The notes under the pieces: model-generated
What the model was told of the DNA's origin: nothing
The model's input: only the letters and a program-made list of their open reading frames with translations
Databases searched by the model: none
Shown: positions 1-7,937 of the stretch, in pieces
Layout of the letters: every line of letters starts with the position of its first letter
Numbering within the stretch: the first letter of the stretch is position 1
Translations under genes and position numbers: made by a program
Origin: an uncultured Bacteroidales bacterium
GTDB taxonomy: Bacteria; Bacteroidota; Bacteroidia; Bacteroidales; Paludibacteraceae
NCBI GenBank assembly: GCA_900321775.1
Contig: ONXE01000039.1
Coordinates: 12,916-31,775 of the forward strand
Direction of reading: 5' to 3'
Length of the DNA stretch: 18,860 nucleotides

Positions 1-192
1 CCTGCCATTGTGTTGGCCGACGAACCTACCGGCAATCTGGACAATCAGACCGGAGCCGAGATTATGGAACTACTCAAGGCTATTCAGCAAGCCGGCACAA
101 CGGTTGTGATTGCCACGCATAATCCCATGTGGGTACGCGACTACGCCGGACGCAAGTTCCGTTTCGAGAATGGTAAAATGATAGAAGAGTAA
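1..192 (+). CDS. ftsE: FtsE-like ABC transporter ATP-binding protein, C-terminal part
   Basis: Only the last 63 codons are in the window; the gene enters from the left edge in frame 1. The first residues, PAIVLADEPTGNLD, are the Walker B strand and D-loop of an ABC ATPase of the FtsE/LolD/MacB group, and the H-loop histidine follows in VVIATHNPMWV. The ending GRKFRFENGKMIEE is typical of FtsE, which with FtsX controls peptidoglycan hydrolases at the septum. FtsE is preferred over LolD because the tail is short, but with no Walker A or N-terminus visible the subfamily is an inference. It is the only plus-strand gene here and converges on sufE with 50 nt between stop codons. Confidence 0.75.
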   Translation, partial: PAIVLADEPTGNLDNQTGAEIMELLKAIQQAGTTVVIATHNPMWVRDYAGRKFRFENGKMIEE

Positions 193-221
193 GTAATCGC
201 TGATTGCGAATTACCGATTAC
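193..221. terminator. weak inverted repeat between convergent ftsE and sufE
   Basis: GTAATCG (193-199) and CGATTAC (215-221) form a perfect 7-bp inverted repeat with a 15-nt loop, starting directly after the ftsE stop. AT-rich sequence follows on both strands. It could slow transcription from either side, but the stem is short, AT-rich and lacks a clear T-tract, so the terminator call is tentative. Confidence 0.25.
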
Positions 222-244
222 AAATTAATAATTTACAATTAATC
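203..244. repeat. degenerate 7-nt tandem repeat, six units, ATTNNNN
   Basis: ATT recurs every 7 nt: ATTGCGA, ATTACCG, ATTACAA, ATTAATA, ATTTACA, ATTAATC. The last unit runs into the sufE stop codon (243-245). The units are diverged, so this is the weakest of the spacer repeats, but the period matches the clean heptamer arrays elsewhere in the window. Confidence 0.45.
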
Positions 245-671
245 AGTTCTGTGCGCTCTTGGCTTGAAAGGCAAGGGCGTACATTTTTATTTGCTTGATC
301 ATAGCCAACAATCCGTTACTGCGAGTGGGCGAGAGATGCTCCTGCAAGCCGGTTTGAGCGATGAAATAGAGGTCCGCATTTAAGACTTCTTGCGGTGTGT
401 GGTTGTTAAGCACTTTCAGCAGCAATGCTACAATCCCTTTGACGAGAATGGCGTCGGAGTCACCTTCCAAACGTAGTTTGCCATCCTCCATTCGTGCGTC
501 AATCCACACCTTGGACTGGCAGCCGTCAATGAGGTTCTGGTCCGTTTTTTTGTCTGCAGACATAGCAGGCAGTTCGTTTCCTAAGTCAATCAACAGCGAA
601 TAACGGTCCATCCAGTCTTCAAAACCGGAGAACTCCTCAATAATCTCGTCTTGTATTTCGTTAATAGTCAT
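243..671 (-). CDS. sufE: SufE family sulfur-acceptor protein
   Basis: A 142-residue SufE-like protein. SufE accepts persulfide sulfur from the cysteine desulfurase SufS and passes it to the SufBCD scaffold for Fe-S cluster assembly in the cytosol. The active cysteine is Cys51 in LIDGCQSKVW, the same position and context as in E. coli SufE, and the length is normal for the family. A further 7 codons upstream are open to a TTG at 692, but those codons lie in a tandem repeat, so the ATG at 671 (MTINEIQDEI) is chosen. It is the last gene of the leftward run that begins with the FAH-like gene. No sufS or sufBCD is in the window. Confidence 0.92.
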   Translation of the reverse strand: MTINEIQDEIIEEFSGFEDWMDRYSLLIDLGNELPAMSADKKTDQNLIDGCQSKVWIDARMEDGKLRLEGDSDAILVKGIVALLLKVLNNHTPQEVLNADLYFIAQTGLQEHLSPTRSNGLLAMIKQIKMYALAFQAKSAQN

Positions 672-686
672 ACTAATAAAGTCTAG

Positions 687-721
687 AGTCAAAAGTCAAA
701 GGTCAAAAGTCAAAAGTCAGA
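687..721. repeat. 7-nt tandem repeat AGTCAAA, five units
   Basis: Units AGTCAAA, AGTCAAA, GGTCAAA, AGTCAAA and AGTCAGA lie head to tail between aroK and sufE. The last unit contains the aroK stop codon (717-719); the first ends 16 nt upstream of the sufE ATG. Confidence 0.85.
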
Positions 722-1286
722 GGTTTTCTGTTATTAACTTATATATCTGTTCGGCCAGCACTTCGTCGTTGGAGTCGTGCAGTGTGTTTGGCGCGTCAAT
801 GATATAATGTGCCTGTTCGTAGATTTCGGCACGTTCGGCAAGATGTCCGCGCACAAAAGCCAGCATTTTCTCCTCATCGTTGGCTCCTTGCTGTGCATTC
901 ATCCCGTCTTTGGCTACAGGGCGGTGTTCAATGCCTGACAAAAACAGGCGTTTGGTCAGTTGTTCGGGTTTCCAGCGCAGATAGAAGCATGTGCCCAGTT
1001 CTTTTAGGCAATCCATATTATCTTCCCAGCAAGGGTAACCCCCGCCTGTAGCGTATATGACTTTTTGTATAGGTAGTTCGGACAGCATTTCTACGCAGGC
1101 CTTTTCTTTCTTGCGAAACGCCTCCATACCAAACTTGCGAATGTATTCGCCCGTTGTGTAGCCATACAATTCTTCAAATGCGTCGTCTAGGTCCACAAAC
1201 GACCATCCCAGTTTATTCGCCAGGATTTTGCCTACGGTTGTCTTGCCGCTGGCCATATAGCCGATGAGATAGATTGGCAGTTCCAT
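717..1286 (-). CDS. aroK: Shikimate kinase
   Basis: A 189-residue shikimate kinase, which phosphorylates shikimate with ATP to shikimate 3-phosphate, the fifth step of chorismate and aromatic amino-acid synthesis. Visible features are the Walker A loop GYMASGKT (residues 9-16), the DxD motif with Asp32 and Asp34, the shikimate-binding Arg58, the GGG motif at 81-83 (ATGGGY) and the lid arginine in HRP (Arg122). An insert of about ten residues after the lid (Gly/Asn/Gln rich) makes it slightly longer than E. coli AroK. Its ATG overlaps the stop codon of the upstream DUF3256-like gene by one base (TAATG), so the two are probably translated together. Confidence 0.95.
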   Translation of the reverse strand: MELPIYLIGYMASGKTTVGKILANKLGWSFVDLDDAFEELYGYTTGEYIRKFGMEAFRKKEKACVEMLSELPIQKVIYATGGGYPCWEDNMDCLKELGTCFYLRWKPEQLTKRLFLSGIEHRPVAKDGMNAQQGANDEEKMLAFVRGHLAERAEIYEQAHYIIDAPNTLHDSNDEVLAEQIYKLITENL

Positions 1287-1672
1287 TAGAAGAGTTGTTC
1301 TTTTTCTTCGTCAGTCAACTCGGCATCCCATTTGCTCCGAACTTCGCCCAAAAGAATCCATGCATAGTTGTAATGACGGGTTAGAGTAGAGCAAATAGGT
1401 GCACATAGCGTTTCTATAACCGTAATGGTGTCCTGTTGTGCTGTGACCTGCATGGTCATCGAAGGCGTAAAACGGTACGTGACACTGTTTTCCTCGTTAT
1501 TCTCTATCCATGATTTGCCGCCCAATTTGTTGGGAATAGTGTCATACACCCCCTTGACCGCATCGGCTGTGAGTTGTGCACGTTGCTTGGCGTCCATATA
1601 CGGACACACAGAATCCGGCATCGTGTAAATAGCAGACATGAGCAGAGATGTTATGATTTGAAGAAAAGTCAT
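1286..1672 (-). CDS. DUF3256-like small secreted protein
   Basis: A 128-residue protein of unknown function. The N-terminus (MTFLQIITSLLMSA) is a short hydrophobic stretch that may be a signal peptide. It is followed by MPDSVCPYMDAKQRAQL, which resembles the start of the Bacteroidota-restricted DUF3256 family (MPDS.xPYL..NxR). That assignment is from memory of the motif; the protein is shorter than I recall for the family. The rest is predicted beta-rich (alternating T/V in VTAQQDTITVIETL), with two cysteines in APICSTL and DSVCPY. It ends by overlapping the aroK ATG by one base. The 72 nt in front of it carry a hexamer tandem repeat. Confidence 0.6.
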   Translation of the reverse strand: MTFLQIITSLLMSAIYTMPDSVCPYMDAKQRAQLTADAVKGVYDTIPNKLGGKSWIENNEENSVTYRFTPSMTMQVTAQQDTITVIETLCAPICSTLTRHYNYAWILLGEVRSKWDAELTDEEKEQLF

Positions 1673-1683
1673 AGTTTGAAAAT

Positions 1684-1725
1684 AACGATAACGATAACCT
1701 TGACGATAACCTTAACCTTAACCTT
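1684..1725. repeat. 6-nt tandem repeat, seven units of two types
   Basis: Seven hexamers head to tail: AACGAT, AACGAT, AACCTT, GACGAT, AACCTT, AACCTT, AACCTT. Two unit types alternate in a mosaic. The array lies between the ispF stop (1745) and the start of the DUF3256-like gene (1672), so it would be in the mRNA just upstream of that start. Confidence 0.85.
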
Positions 1726-1744
1726 GGTTTTATCTTGGCAGAAC

Positions 1745-2239
1745 TCAGTCTTGGATTTTTTCCAGAAGGACTACAGCATAGGCTGCCATTCCTTCTTTAT
1801 GTCCAACGAATCCGAGGCGTTCTGTAGTAGTGGCTTTGATGGAGATATTGTCTTTGTTCGTACCAATAACCTCCGCGAGGCATTCTTGCATAGCAGGGAT
1901 ATGAGGGTTGATCTTAGGGGCTTCAGCACATATTGTACAGTCGCAGTTGCCAAACTCATATCCGTTGCTGCGCACCAACTCCATAGTCTTTCTGAGCAGA
2001 ATCTTCGAGTCTATGCCCTCGAACTCATTACCCTTAACCGGCGGGAAATGGAAGCCGATGTCGCGCATGTTGGCAGCTCCCAGAATCGCATCGCACAGGG
2101 CGTGAATCAACACGTCTGCATCGCTATGCCCTTCCAAACCAAGGCCTTGCTGCCTGCCTTCAGGAAGCAATATGCCCCCGAGCCACAGGTCGCGCTCGGG
2201 GGAACATGCATGTACGTCGTATCCGAATCCTATTCTCAT
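1745..2239 (-). CDS. ispF: 2-C-methyl-D-erythritol 2,4-cyclodiphosphate synthase
   Basis: A 164-residue IspF, which cyclises CDP-ME 2-phosphate to MEcPP with release of CMP in the non-mevalonate isoprenoid pathway. The divalent-metal ligands Asp8, His10 (GYDVH) and His46 (DVLIHALCDA) are present, together with EGHSDAD, DIGFHFP (60-66) and the C-terminal KATTTERLGF (135-144) that binds the cytidine phosphate of the neighbouring subunit. Length is normal. It follows porV after only 5 nt; I recall ispF next to porV in P. gingivalis too, so this linkage may be old in Bacteroidales. Confidence 0.96.
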   Translation of the reverse strand: MRIGFGYDVHACSPERDLWLGGILLPEGRQQGLGLEGHSDADVLIHALCDAILGAANMRDIGFHFPPVKGNEFEGIDSKILLRKTMELVRSNGYEFGNCDCTICAEAPKINPHIPAMQECLAEVIGTNKDNISIKATTTERLGFVGHKEGMAAYAVVLLEKIQD

Positions 2240-2244
2240 CCGGA

Positions 2245-3438
2245 TTATTTCTTGTTGTTAATCAGGTCTTTGATGCCTGCCAAGTCGAAGCCAAGAGTGA
2301 AACGCAGCGTCTGGTCCAATGGGTTGGAGGCTGCAGTTGCGATTACGTAAGCTACGTCCAGCGAGAAGATGCTCAGGTGGAAACCGGCACCTACGGTAGC
2401 GTAACGGCGGTTACCTTTCCATTTGCTCTCATGGCTATAACCGGCGCGTGCGAAGAACTTCTTGTCATACGAGTACTCTGCGCCTACGCCAAACTGAATC
2501 TCTTGGAATTCTTCCTTTACGCCATTGGGAGCGTCTGCAAACGACATGAACCAGCCACGCGGTGAACTGAGTTCACTGTACCAGTTGGTCAGCGCTTCAC
2601 CGGTCAGCGGGTTGCCATTGCCGTCCACAGCAAATTTGTTGTTGCGGGTAGGAACGAGGTACTTGTTGATGTCGGCATTGATTGTCAACGAGTTGTAGTT
2701 GTCGAAAGGAATCTCGTAACTTACACCCAAACGCAGATTGGCAGGGATAAAGTGCTGAGTCACCTTCTGGTCGTAGGAAATCTTACCACCCAGGTTAGAG
2801 ATGTCCAAACCTAAACCGAAGTAGCTGGTTCCGCTTGCGAGTTCGATAGGCTGACGGTAGTACAATGCTACGTCTGCAGCGGCTGTCATGCCCGGGTACA
2901 ACTCGGTTGCCGAGCCTGTAGTAGAGGCGTTGGAACCGTTGTTCAGGTCAGAGTACATGAAACGAAGTGCTACTGCCATAGAAACGTACTCGTGCAGTTT
3001 GCGGCTATAAGCCAAGTCAATAGCCCACTCATTGGGGTGTGCGTCTGCCAAGAACGTACCGTTCAGGTCGGTCAGCTGTACTTTGCCCAACGAGAAGTAC
3101 GTGAATGAAGCTGACAGCGTACCTGCCATCTCGCTGATGGTGTAGTAACCTGCCACGTAAGCCAAATCGATGTCGTTCACCAACTTGCGCAACCAAGGCG
3201 TATAGTTGCCGGTGATACCACCGTGTGAATCCATGAAGGCATATTTGGCCGGGTTCCAGTGTTGCGAATTGAGGTCAGGTTGTGTGGCGGCGCCCACGTC
3301 ACCCATACCGCCGGAGCGTGCGTCCGGTGCAATCGAGAGTGAGGGCATCGATGTAATAATCGGGTTCATCTGTTCTTCCGCAATTGCCGGCATTGCCAGC
3401 GCTGCGAGGAGGGTTAGTCCTAAAAATACTTTCTTCAT
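2245..3438 (-). CDS. porV: T9SS outer-membrane protein PorV (LptO)
   Basis: A 397-residue outer-membrane beta-barrel protein of the PorV/LptO family. PorV shuttles type IX cargo from the SprA translocon to the PorU sortase complex on the cell surface. A signal peptide (residues 1-20, ending AIA before EEQ) is followed by the family signature SMPSLSIAPDARSGGMGDVG and HWNPAKYAF. The body shows alternating aromatic/polar strands typical of a FadL-like barrel. Its direct place after porU supports the call, because PorV anchors PorU at the surface. A 61-nt spacer separates it from the porU stop. It looks intact, unlike porU. Confidence 0.93.
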   Translation of the reverse strand: MKKVFLGLTLLAALAMPAIAEEQMNPIITSMPSLSIAPDARSGGMGDVGAATQPDLNSQHWNPAKYAFMDSHGGITGNYTPWLRKLVNDIDLAYVAGYYTISEMAGTLSASFTYFSLGKVQLTDLNGTFLADAHPNEWAIDLAYSRKLHEYVSMAVALRFMYSDLNNGSNASTTGSATELYPGMTAAADVALYYRQPIELASGTSYFGLGLDISNLGGKISYDQKVTQHFIPANLRLGVSYEIPFDNYNSLTINADINKYLVPTRNNKFAVDGNGNPLTGEALTNWYSELSSPRGWFMSFADAPNGVKEEFQEIQFGVGAEYSYDKKFFARAGYSHESKWKGNRRYATVGAGFHLSIFSLDVAYVIATAASNPLDQTLRFTLGFDLAGIKDLINNKK

Positions 3439-3499
3439 TTTAAATTAATTAATTAGTTTAACGTGAAGTAGAATTTGCGTCATAGGCTGTTTTGTATTT

Positions 3500-6400
3500 C
3501 TATTCCGTTACTATTATTTTTCCTTGTTTGGACGAGGCTTTGGAGCCTGCCACCTGAATTTGCACCTTATATACATACACGCCCGCGCGCATAGCGAAGT
3601 TGCCCAAATTCCAAGTCATTGGCTCGGCGCCTTTCTGCGAAGTGTGGTATATCAGTTTGCCTGTCAGGTCGTACACATAGAGGTCGGTTTCGGCAAGGCG
3701 ATCGGGCTGGTCGTAGTCGATAACGATGTTCAGGTTACCCGAGGACTTTACCGGGTTGGGGTAGGTCATGACGGCGCAGAGTTGTGCGTCCTGACCTTTC
3801 ACCACCTGGAAATTGAGGCTGCTTGTGCTGCTGTTGTTCAGCAAGTCCCAAGCGCGGAAGGTGAGGCTGTGCGGACCCTCTGTCATCTCCGGTAGTGCGT
3901 ACGACACGGTACCAGCTTGGTAACTGCCGTTCGAGGCGGAGAAATAGTCGTTGACGATGAATGCCTGATTAGGATCGTTGTCGATAGTCAGCAACAGGTC
4001 GTGTCCGATACCGCTTCCGGCGGTGTTAATGCCGTGTTCATCGGCTATGTTCGCAAAGAAATGCGGGTACTCGTAAGTTGTGCCGCCGTCGCGGAACGAG
4101 GGTGTGTTCAAGTACAACTCCAGGTCAGGACCAATGGTGTCTATGACGGTCACAGTACTGCTGCCTCCCACCATGAAATCCTCGTAGTGTCCGATTGCTT
4201 CTTCAGCGTTCAGGCTGTCGATAGCGTAATAGACGATGCGTCCGTTGCCGTAATTATAGCGGATATCTTTAGGCACCATGAATGTGTAGCTGAACCGGCC
4301 ATCCACCACGCTTGCTTCGCCTTTGAACAGTGGGCTGGGGTAGTCGTTGTACGTGTACGTAGTCTTTATTTCCGATTCTGTGTGGTCGTTGTCCAACGTG
4401 GTTATCTGCTGCATTTTGTCCAGCACGGTTATACTCAGTCGGCCGTTGAACCAATTGGCTACGGTTCCCTCGTCCGTGCGGATATAACCCTCTACTGTCT
4501 GAATAGAGAGCGCATTCAGAGTATCCAGATTGGTGGTCGTGACAACCGAGTAGTCGTCGGGGTAGGCCAGACGAACCGAGGGGTCACCCAGCAGAACGTA
4601 TGGCATTTTATTGTTGTCGCCGCCTCGTTTATTCTTGGCACACTGCAGCGCCTTGCCGATAGTCATTGTGTAGTGTCCGCTGCTATGTGCAAACAAGGTG
4701 TCACACAACAGTTTGTTCAACTCACCGTTCTGTGTAGCAAATACGGTACGGCAGGACGAGATAGTGGCGATAGCGCCGCCGTCAGGATTGAGCACGGCCT
4801 CTTCACCCGCTGACAACATGCCAGCATCGAAACTCGAGAAATTGCAGGTTACCAGCAACCACAAGCCTCTGTTCTGGTTGTTCATCGCTGTGATGTCTGC
4901 CAGGGTCATGATGCTTTCCGACGTAATCGCATTGTAGCCGCCGTGGCCGCTGTAGTCGAAGAAGAGCACACCCGTCGAGAGCAAGTTGTGGAATTTGTTC
5001 TTGGCCAGCGGATAACTCTCTCCTGCAGCACTCGTCTCCTGCGGATAGGCGTCCAGATACACTTTGTTCACCACAAAATCCGGGTTCTTGGTGCGTACCA
5101 ATTCGGCTGATTCATCGCTGATTCTTGTATGCTGGTTGCTGTCGCCGTCGTCGGCCAGGAACACCAGTTGGTTCTTCCATTTGCCGGACTTGGTATGTTC
5201 GATGTACTCGATGGTTTTATCCACAACAGCTTCGGCTTCGGCCAGACTATTCACAGGGAAACGACCCACGGCTATGTCCATGCGGCCGGATATGTCTGTT
5301 TCTCCCTCGTTATCGTCGAGGAAACCAAAATAGTCGTCCGTGGCATATGCGTAGGTCTCTTCCAGCGAGTTCTTTGCCTGATAAGTCAGCAGCCAGTTGT
5401 TACCGGATGCGGCTAACAGTTTGCGGTTGTCGAATGTACCGTCTCCCATCAGCAGCAGGTACTGCGGGGCATGGATGGCACTGTTGAGATGTGCGCGGTC
5501 GTAGAGCATCTTCATAATCCAGCGGTAAGCCGTGGCGTCCGGCGTACCCGAACTGAATTCGTTGTATACCTGCTCGTCGGTCACCACTGCTGTGGTCAAA
5601 CCGTCCAGACGCTCATGTGCTGCTGCTATGGTTTGCGCTGCGGGCAGGAATGCTTCGTTGGTCAAGATGACCATGTCAATATCCTGCAGGCTATGCAAGT
5701 CCTGATTAGGTACGGTGCCAAGAATGGTCGGATGGAAGAACTTGTCACGCATTGAGGGCTTGAAAGCGATGAACTCCTGCACCGTTTCGTTGTAGCCCAT
5801 GAATTTCAGCGATGTGCCGCTTAGAGTAGTGTTGACGCGTTGTATGGCATCCAGATTGGTCACGTTCCACACCTGTACCTCGCTGTCTGCGCCATTCAGC
5901 GTGTATTCAGTCAGGCTTTTCGATCCGAAATGCTCCACGTTGCGGAAAGGCAGCGGTTGCTGACGCAAAACCAGCGAACACATGGCCTCTGCTTCCACGT
6001 AGTTCAAGAATCCCAATGCACCGTTGGCGTTGCTGGTGAAGCGAATGGTGAGATCCTGATTCTCGCCTAAAGCAGGGTTGAAGAGGAACAGCCCTTGAGT
6101 ATCTTTGCCCATCGTGTAGAAATCGCTGGTCGATATCCCCAATGTCTGAAGCTTTTCCGTTTGACCGTTAAGCGTCAGCATAAAATTGCTGGACTGCGAC
6201 GAGTAGGCTGCCACGTTGGCGAACAGTTTCAACTTAGCCGTACTAATCATGTCCGGGAAGGAGAAACGAATGGACATGCTGCCGCTCGAAGGGAATTGTT
6301 GATAGAACTCGCGGCCGCCACCTTCTTTTCCGGTTCGGTCGATGAGGTTAATCGAGTCCACCTCGTGCAGCCGGAGTGCCGAATAAGTGTTGGCGGTGTA

Positions 6401-6746
6401 TGAAGCGCTGCCGGTGGGAACAGTAGCGGTTTGGATTGTCAGAGGTGCGCCTGCGTTGTCCGACAGGAAGTAGTAGCCCTTGGTCGAGTAGGGATGGTTT
6501 ACACGGGAAAAACGTGCACCATTGTATCAGACGTCCACCTCCGTATCCGTAGATGCGAAGTTCCTGCGGATTGAGTCCGGCGCGTTGCAGCTCATCGTAG
6601 GTCAGGTAATGCATGCCCGTTTCGGTCACGCTCATCTTCACCCACTTACCGTTGCTCAGCACGGAATGCGGAGCGTAGGTATGCGCTGAAACGGCTATAC
6701 TTGTCAAGCACAGCAGCAAACTCAGTATGTAGTGTCGTTTACTCAT
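3500..6746 (-). pseudogene. porU: T9SS C-terminal signal peptidase/sortase PorU, frame broken
   Basis: PorU removes the C-terminal signal of T9SS cargo and attaches the cargo to A-LPS at the cell surface. The gene starts at the ATG at 6746, which overlaps the upstream stop as ATGA, with signal peptide MSKRHYILSLLLCLTSIAVSA. The first 73 codons (SVLSNGKWVKMSVTETGMHYLT, IYGYGGGRL) are in one frame. The remaining 1008 codons, from TAC at 6526, are in another: YNGARFSRVNHPYSTKGYYFL, then the C25 peptidase domain with His in GHGG (4943-4945) and Cys in VTCNF (4844-4846), and a T9SS type-A C-terminal domain (TYPNPVKSSG...AGVYVYKV). The join at 6524-6530 also lacks the region normally found between GYGG and the NPYST motif, so a non-multiple-of-three deletion is likely. 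The 3' part has no credible start of its own. It could be a true mutation or an assembly fault. Confidence 0.88.
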
Positions 6747-7297
6747 TTTATTCTGCATAAAAGTGCATCTGTTTCGTCGCCCGCGGGACGCGCAGTCAAG
6801 CAGTCGTTCAGCCTCAGTTCTATCGGCTTGTCCGTCAGTTGCAGGTAGATCACGTCACCTTGACGTATGGTCATGTAGCGACTGACGAGGCTTACTGCGT
6901 CATGAATCTGTTCTTCGGTAGCGCTTACCTCCAACTTGTCCGTTCCATTGGTCAGGAAGGTCCAAGAGGTGTGGTTCGCTTCCTTCCAATCTCCCAGCGG
7001 GAAACTCCCGTCCAGCGAGATAGCGGTGGTCCAAGGCTCACCCTTGGCTTGTGCTTGTTCGAGCAGGTCGGCAGCGCGGATGTCCAGGGCGGGCGCGCAT
7101 GCGTCGAAATAGCGGTTCGCATAGCGCGGAGCGATGGTCTTGCCCAAACGGCAGACGCGCAGCGCCAAAGCGGGGTAGGCTACCGGAGCGCGAGTCTCAT
7201 CGGGAACGAAGAAAGGTTTGCGGTTCACCAACAAAGCTGAGTCGCCTTTCAGTAGTAGCGACGCCGCCTCGCCATATGTCACGCCAATAATCTTCAT
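6743..7297 (-). CDS. Fumarylacetoacetate hydrolase-like protein, apparently lacking metal ligands
   Basis: A 184-residue protein resembling the short Bacteroidales FAH-family proteins encoded next to porU (recalled as PG0025 in P. gingivalis). Recognisable pieces are KPFFVPDETRAPVAYP, RVCRLGKTIAPRYANRYFDA, the Asp in ALDIRAADLL, GEPWTTAISLDGS and PLGDW. In active relatives the strand before CRLGK carries two Glu metal ligands (ExE), and a Lys precedes the DGS motif. Here the strand reads AYPALALRV and the Lys position is hydrophobic, so the metal site looks lost while the fold is kept. It is the first gene of its unit, about 40 nt from the predicted transcript start, and its stop overlaps the porU ATG (ATGA). 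Function unknown; a non-catalytic role is inferred. Confidence 0.65.
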   Translation of the reverse strand: MKIIGVTYGEAASLLLKGDSALLVNRKPFFVPDETRAPVAYPALALRVCRLGKTIAPRYANRYFDACAPALDIRAADLLEQAQAKGEPWTTAISLDGSFPLGDWKEANHTSWTFLTNGTDKLEVSATEEQIHDAVSLVSRYMTIRQGDVIYLQLTDKPIELRLNDCLTARPAGDETDALLCRIK

Positions 7298-7309
7298 TTT
7301 AACTCATAC

Positions 7310-7399
7310 GCACCCCTCGCGCACACGTACGCACAAAATGCGGTGCAAAGTTACTGCTTTTTTTTGAAATATGCAAGGATTTTGCAAAAAAAATGCAAA
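7310..7399 (-). repeat. 90-nt promoter-leader block, copy A
   Basis: This block aligns by hand with 16390-16478 with 11 mismatches and one gap (about 87%). It includes an A-rich upstream part with TGCAAA motifs, both promoter boxes, an unbroken run of eight A on the minus strand between the boxes, and the start of the transcribed leader. On the minus strand the leader carries GTGCG three times (plus-strand CGCAC at 7330, 7320 and 7309), spaced 10 and 11 nt. A palindrome, CGCA-N5-TGCG, lies at 7330-7342. Confidence 0.75.
7346..7376 (-). promoter_or_regulatory. Bacteroidota sigma promoter P1 for the FAH-porU-porV unit
   Basis: On the minus strand TTG (7376-7374) is followed by exactly 20 nt and then TAACTTTG (7353-7346), matching the Bacteroidota -33 TTG and -7 TAnnTTTG. 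The transcript should begin near 7338, leaving a leader of about 40 nt before the ATG at 7297. The palindrome CGCATTTTGTGCG covers the expected start point. Confidence 0.72.
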
Positions 7400-7435
7400 A
7401 AAGTGAAGTTTTTCCTTAAAGGAAGTCCGAGAATG

Positions 7436-7464
7436 GTATTACAATAGTATTACAATGCTATTAC
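7436..7464. repeat. 11-nt tandem repeat GTATTACAATR, 2.6 units, over the gtrA-like stop codon
   Basis: GTATTACAATA (7436-7446), GTATTACAATG (7447-7457) and CTATTAC (7458-7464) are head to tail. The partial unit contains the stop codon of the GtrA-like gene (7461-7463). The same bases form a 7-bp hairpin, AATAGTA/TGCTATT (7443-7462), but with no T-tract. Confidence 0.7.
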
Positions 7465-7937
7465 TCCGATGTGCCTTTGTTGTCCCGGGTTGTTTCTGCT
7501 GCTTCGGCGTGTTGCTTCGAGTAGCGGAAGACGAAATGGTCGTTCATATAGAAATTGAACAAACCGGAGAAGCAGAGTGCGAGCAGGTTGCACCAAACCA
7601 CATCCCACCGGAGGGTGACGGAGAAGATCTGCAGGAAAATCATCTTAATCACGAATCCCCCGATACAACTGCAGAAATAGCCTGCATAGTGCCGCCAGAA
7701 GGACGTCCGGTTGCGCTTGGAGATGCGGTCGCGCCACACCAGGAAATATGCGACGGTGAAGTTGGCCAGCGTAGCGCAGACGAAGGAGATGGACGGTGCG
7801 ACAATACGTTCACCGGCATATCCGTGCAGCCACAAGTGCGCACATACCCACAGCACAGCCGTATCAACGGCCGTGCCAACCAAAGTAGAGGCGGAAAAAG
7901 CCCCCAAACGGAGGAGGGTATGTTGCGGCAGTTTCAC
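7461..7937 (-). CDS. GtrA-like four-helix membrane protein
   Basis: A 158-residue GtrA-like (DPMS3-like) inner-membrane protein. Four hydrophobic segments lie at about 8-30, 42-68, 84-106 and 117-138. Family features are RLGAFSASTLVGTAVDTAVL near the N-terminus, FVCATLANFTVAYFLVWRDR after helix 2 and LFNFYMNDHFVFR after helix 4. Members are thought to help move polyprenyl-linked sugars across the inner membrane for glycan modification. The start is GTG at 7937, within a GTGA overlap with the stop of the CDP-alcohol phosphatidyltransferase gene; no ATG is nearby. The tight coupling suggests joint function in lipid or glycan synthesis, but the substrate is unknown. Confidence 0.85.
   Translation of the reverse strand: MKLPQHTLLRLGAFSASTLVGTAVDTAVLWVCAHLWLHGYAGERIVAPSISFVCATLANFTVAYFLVWRDRISKRNRTSFWRHYAGYFCSCIGGFVIKMIFLQIFSVTLRWDVVWCNLLALCFSGLFNFYMNDHFVFRYSKQHAEAAETTRDNKGTSE

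Noticed and set aside
687..721. CRISPR-like array or other long repeat locus among the spacer repeats
   Set aside because: Units of 6-11 nt without spacers do not fit CRISPR, and no cas genes are present.
1574..2350. 258-codon plus-strand frame spanning the hexamer array, ispF and the end of porV
   Set aside because: Its Thr/Leu repeat is the translated hexamer array; the rest is antisense to ispF and porV.
3917..4813. 298-codon plus-strand reading frame within porU
   Set aside because: Antisense to the conserved C25 peptidase region of porU; no independent support.
6359..6361. GTG at 6361 as an independent start of the large porU frame
   Set aside because: The frame is open upstream to 6526 and that upstream part encodes conserved PorU sequence (NHPYSTKGYYFL), so the GTG is an internal codon.
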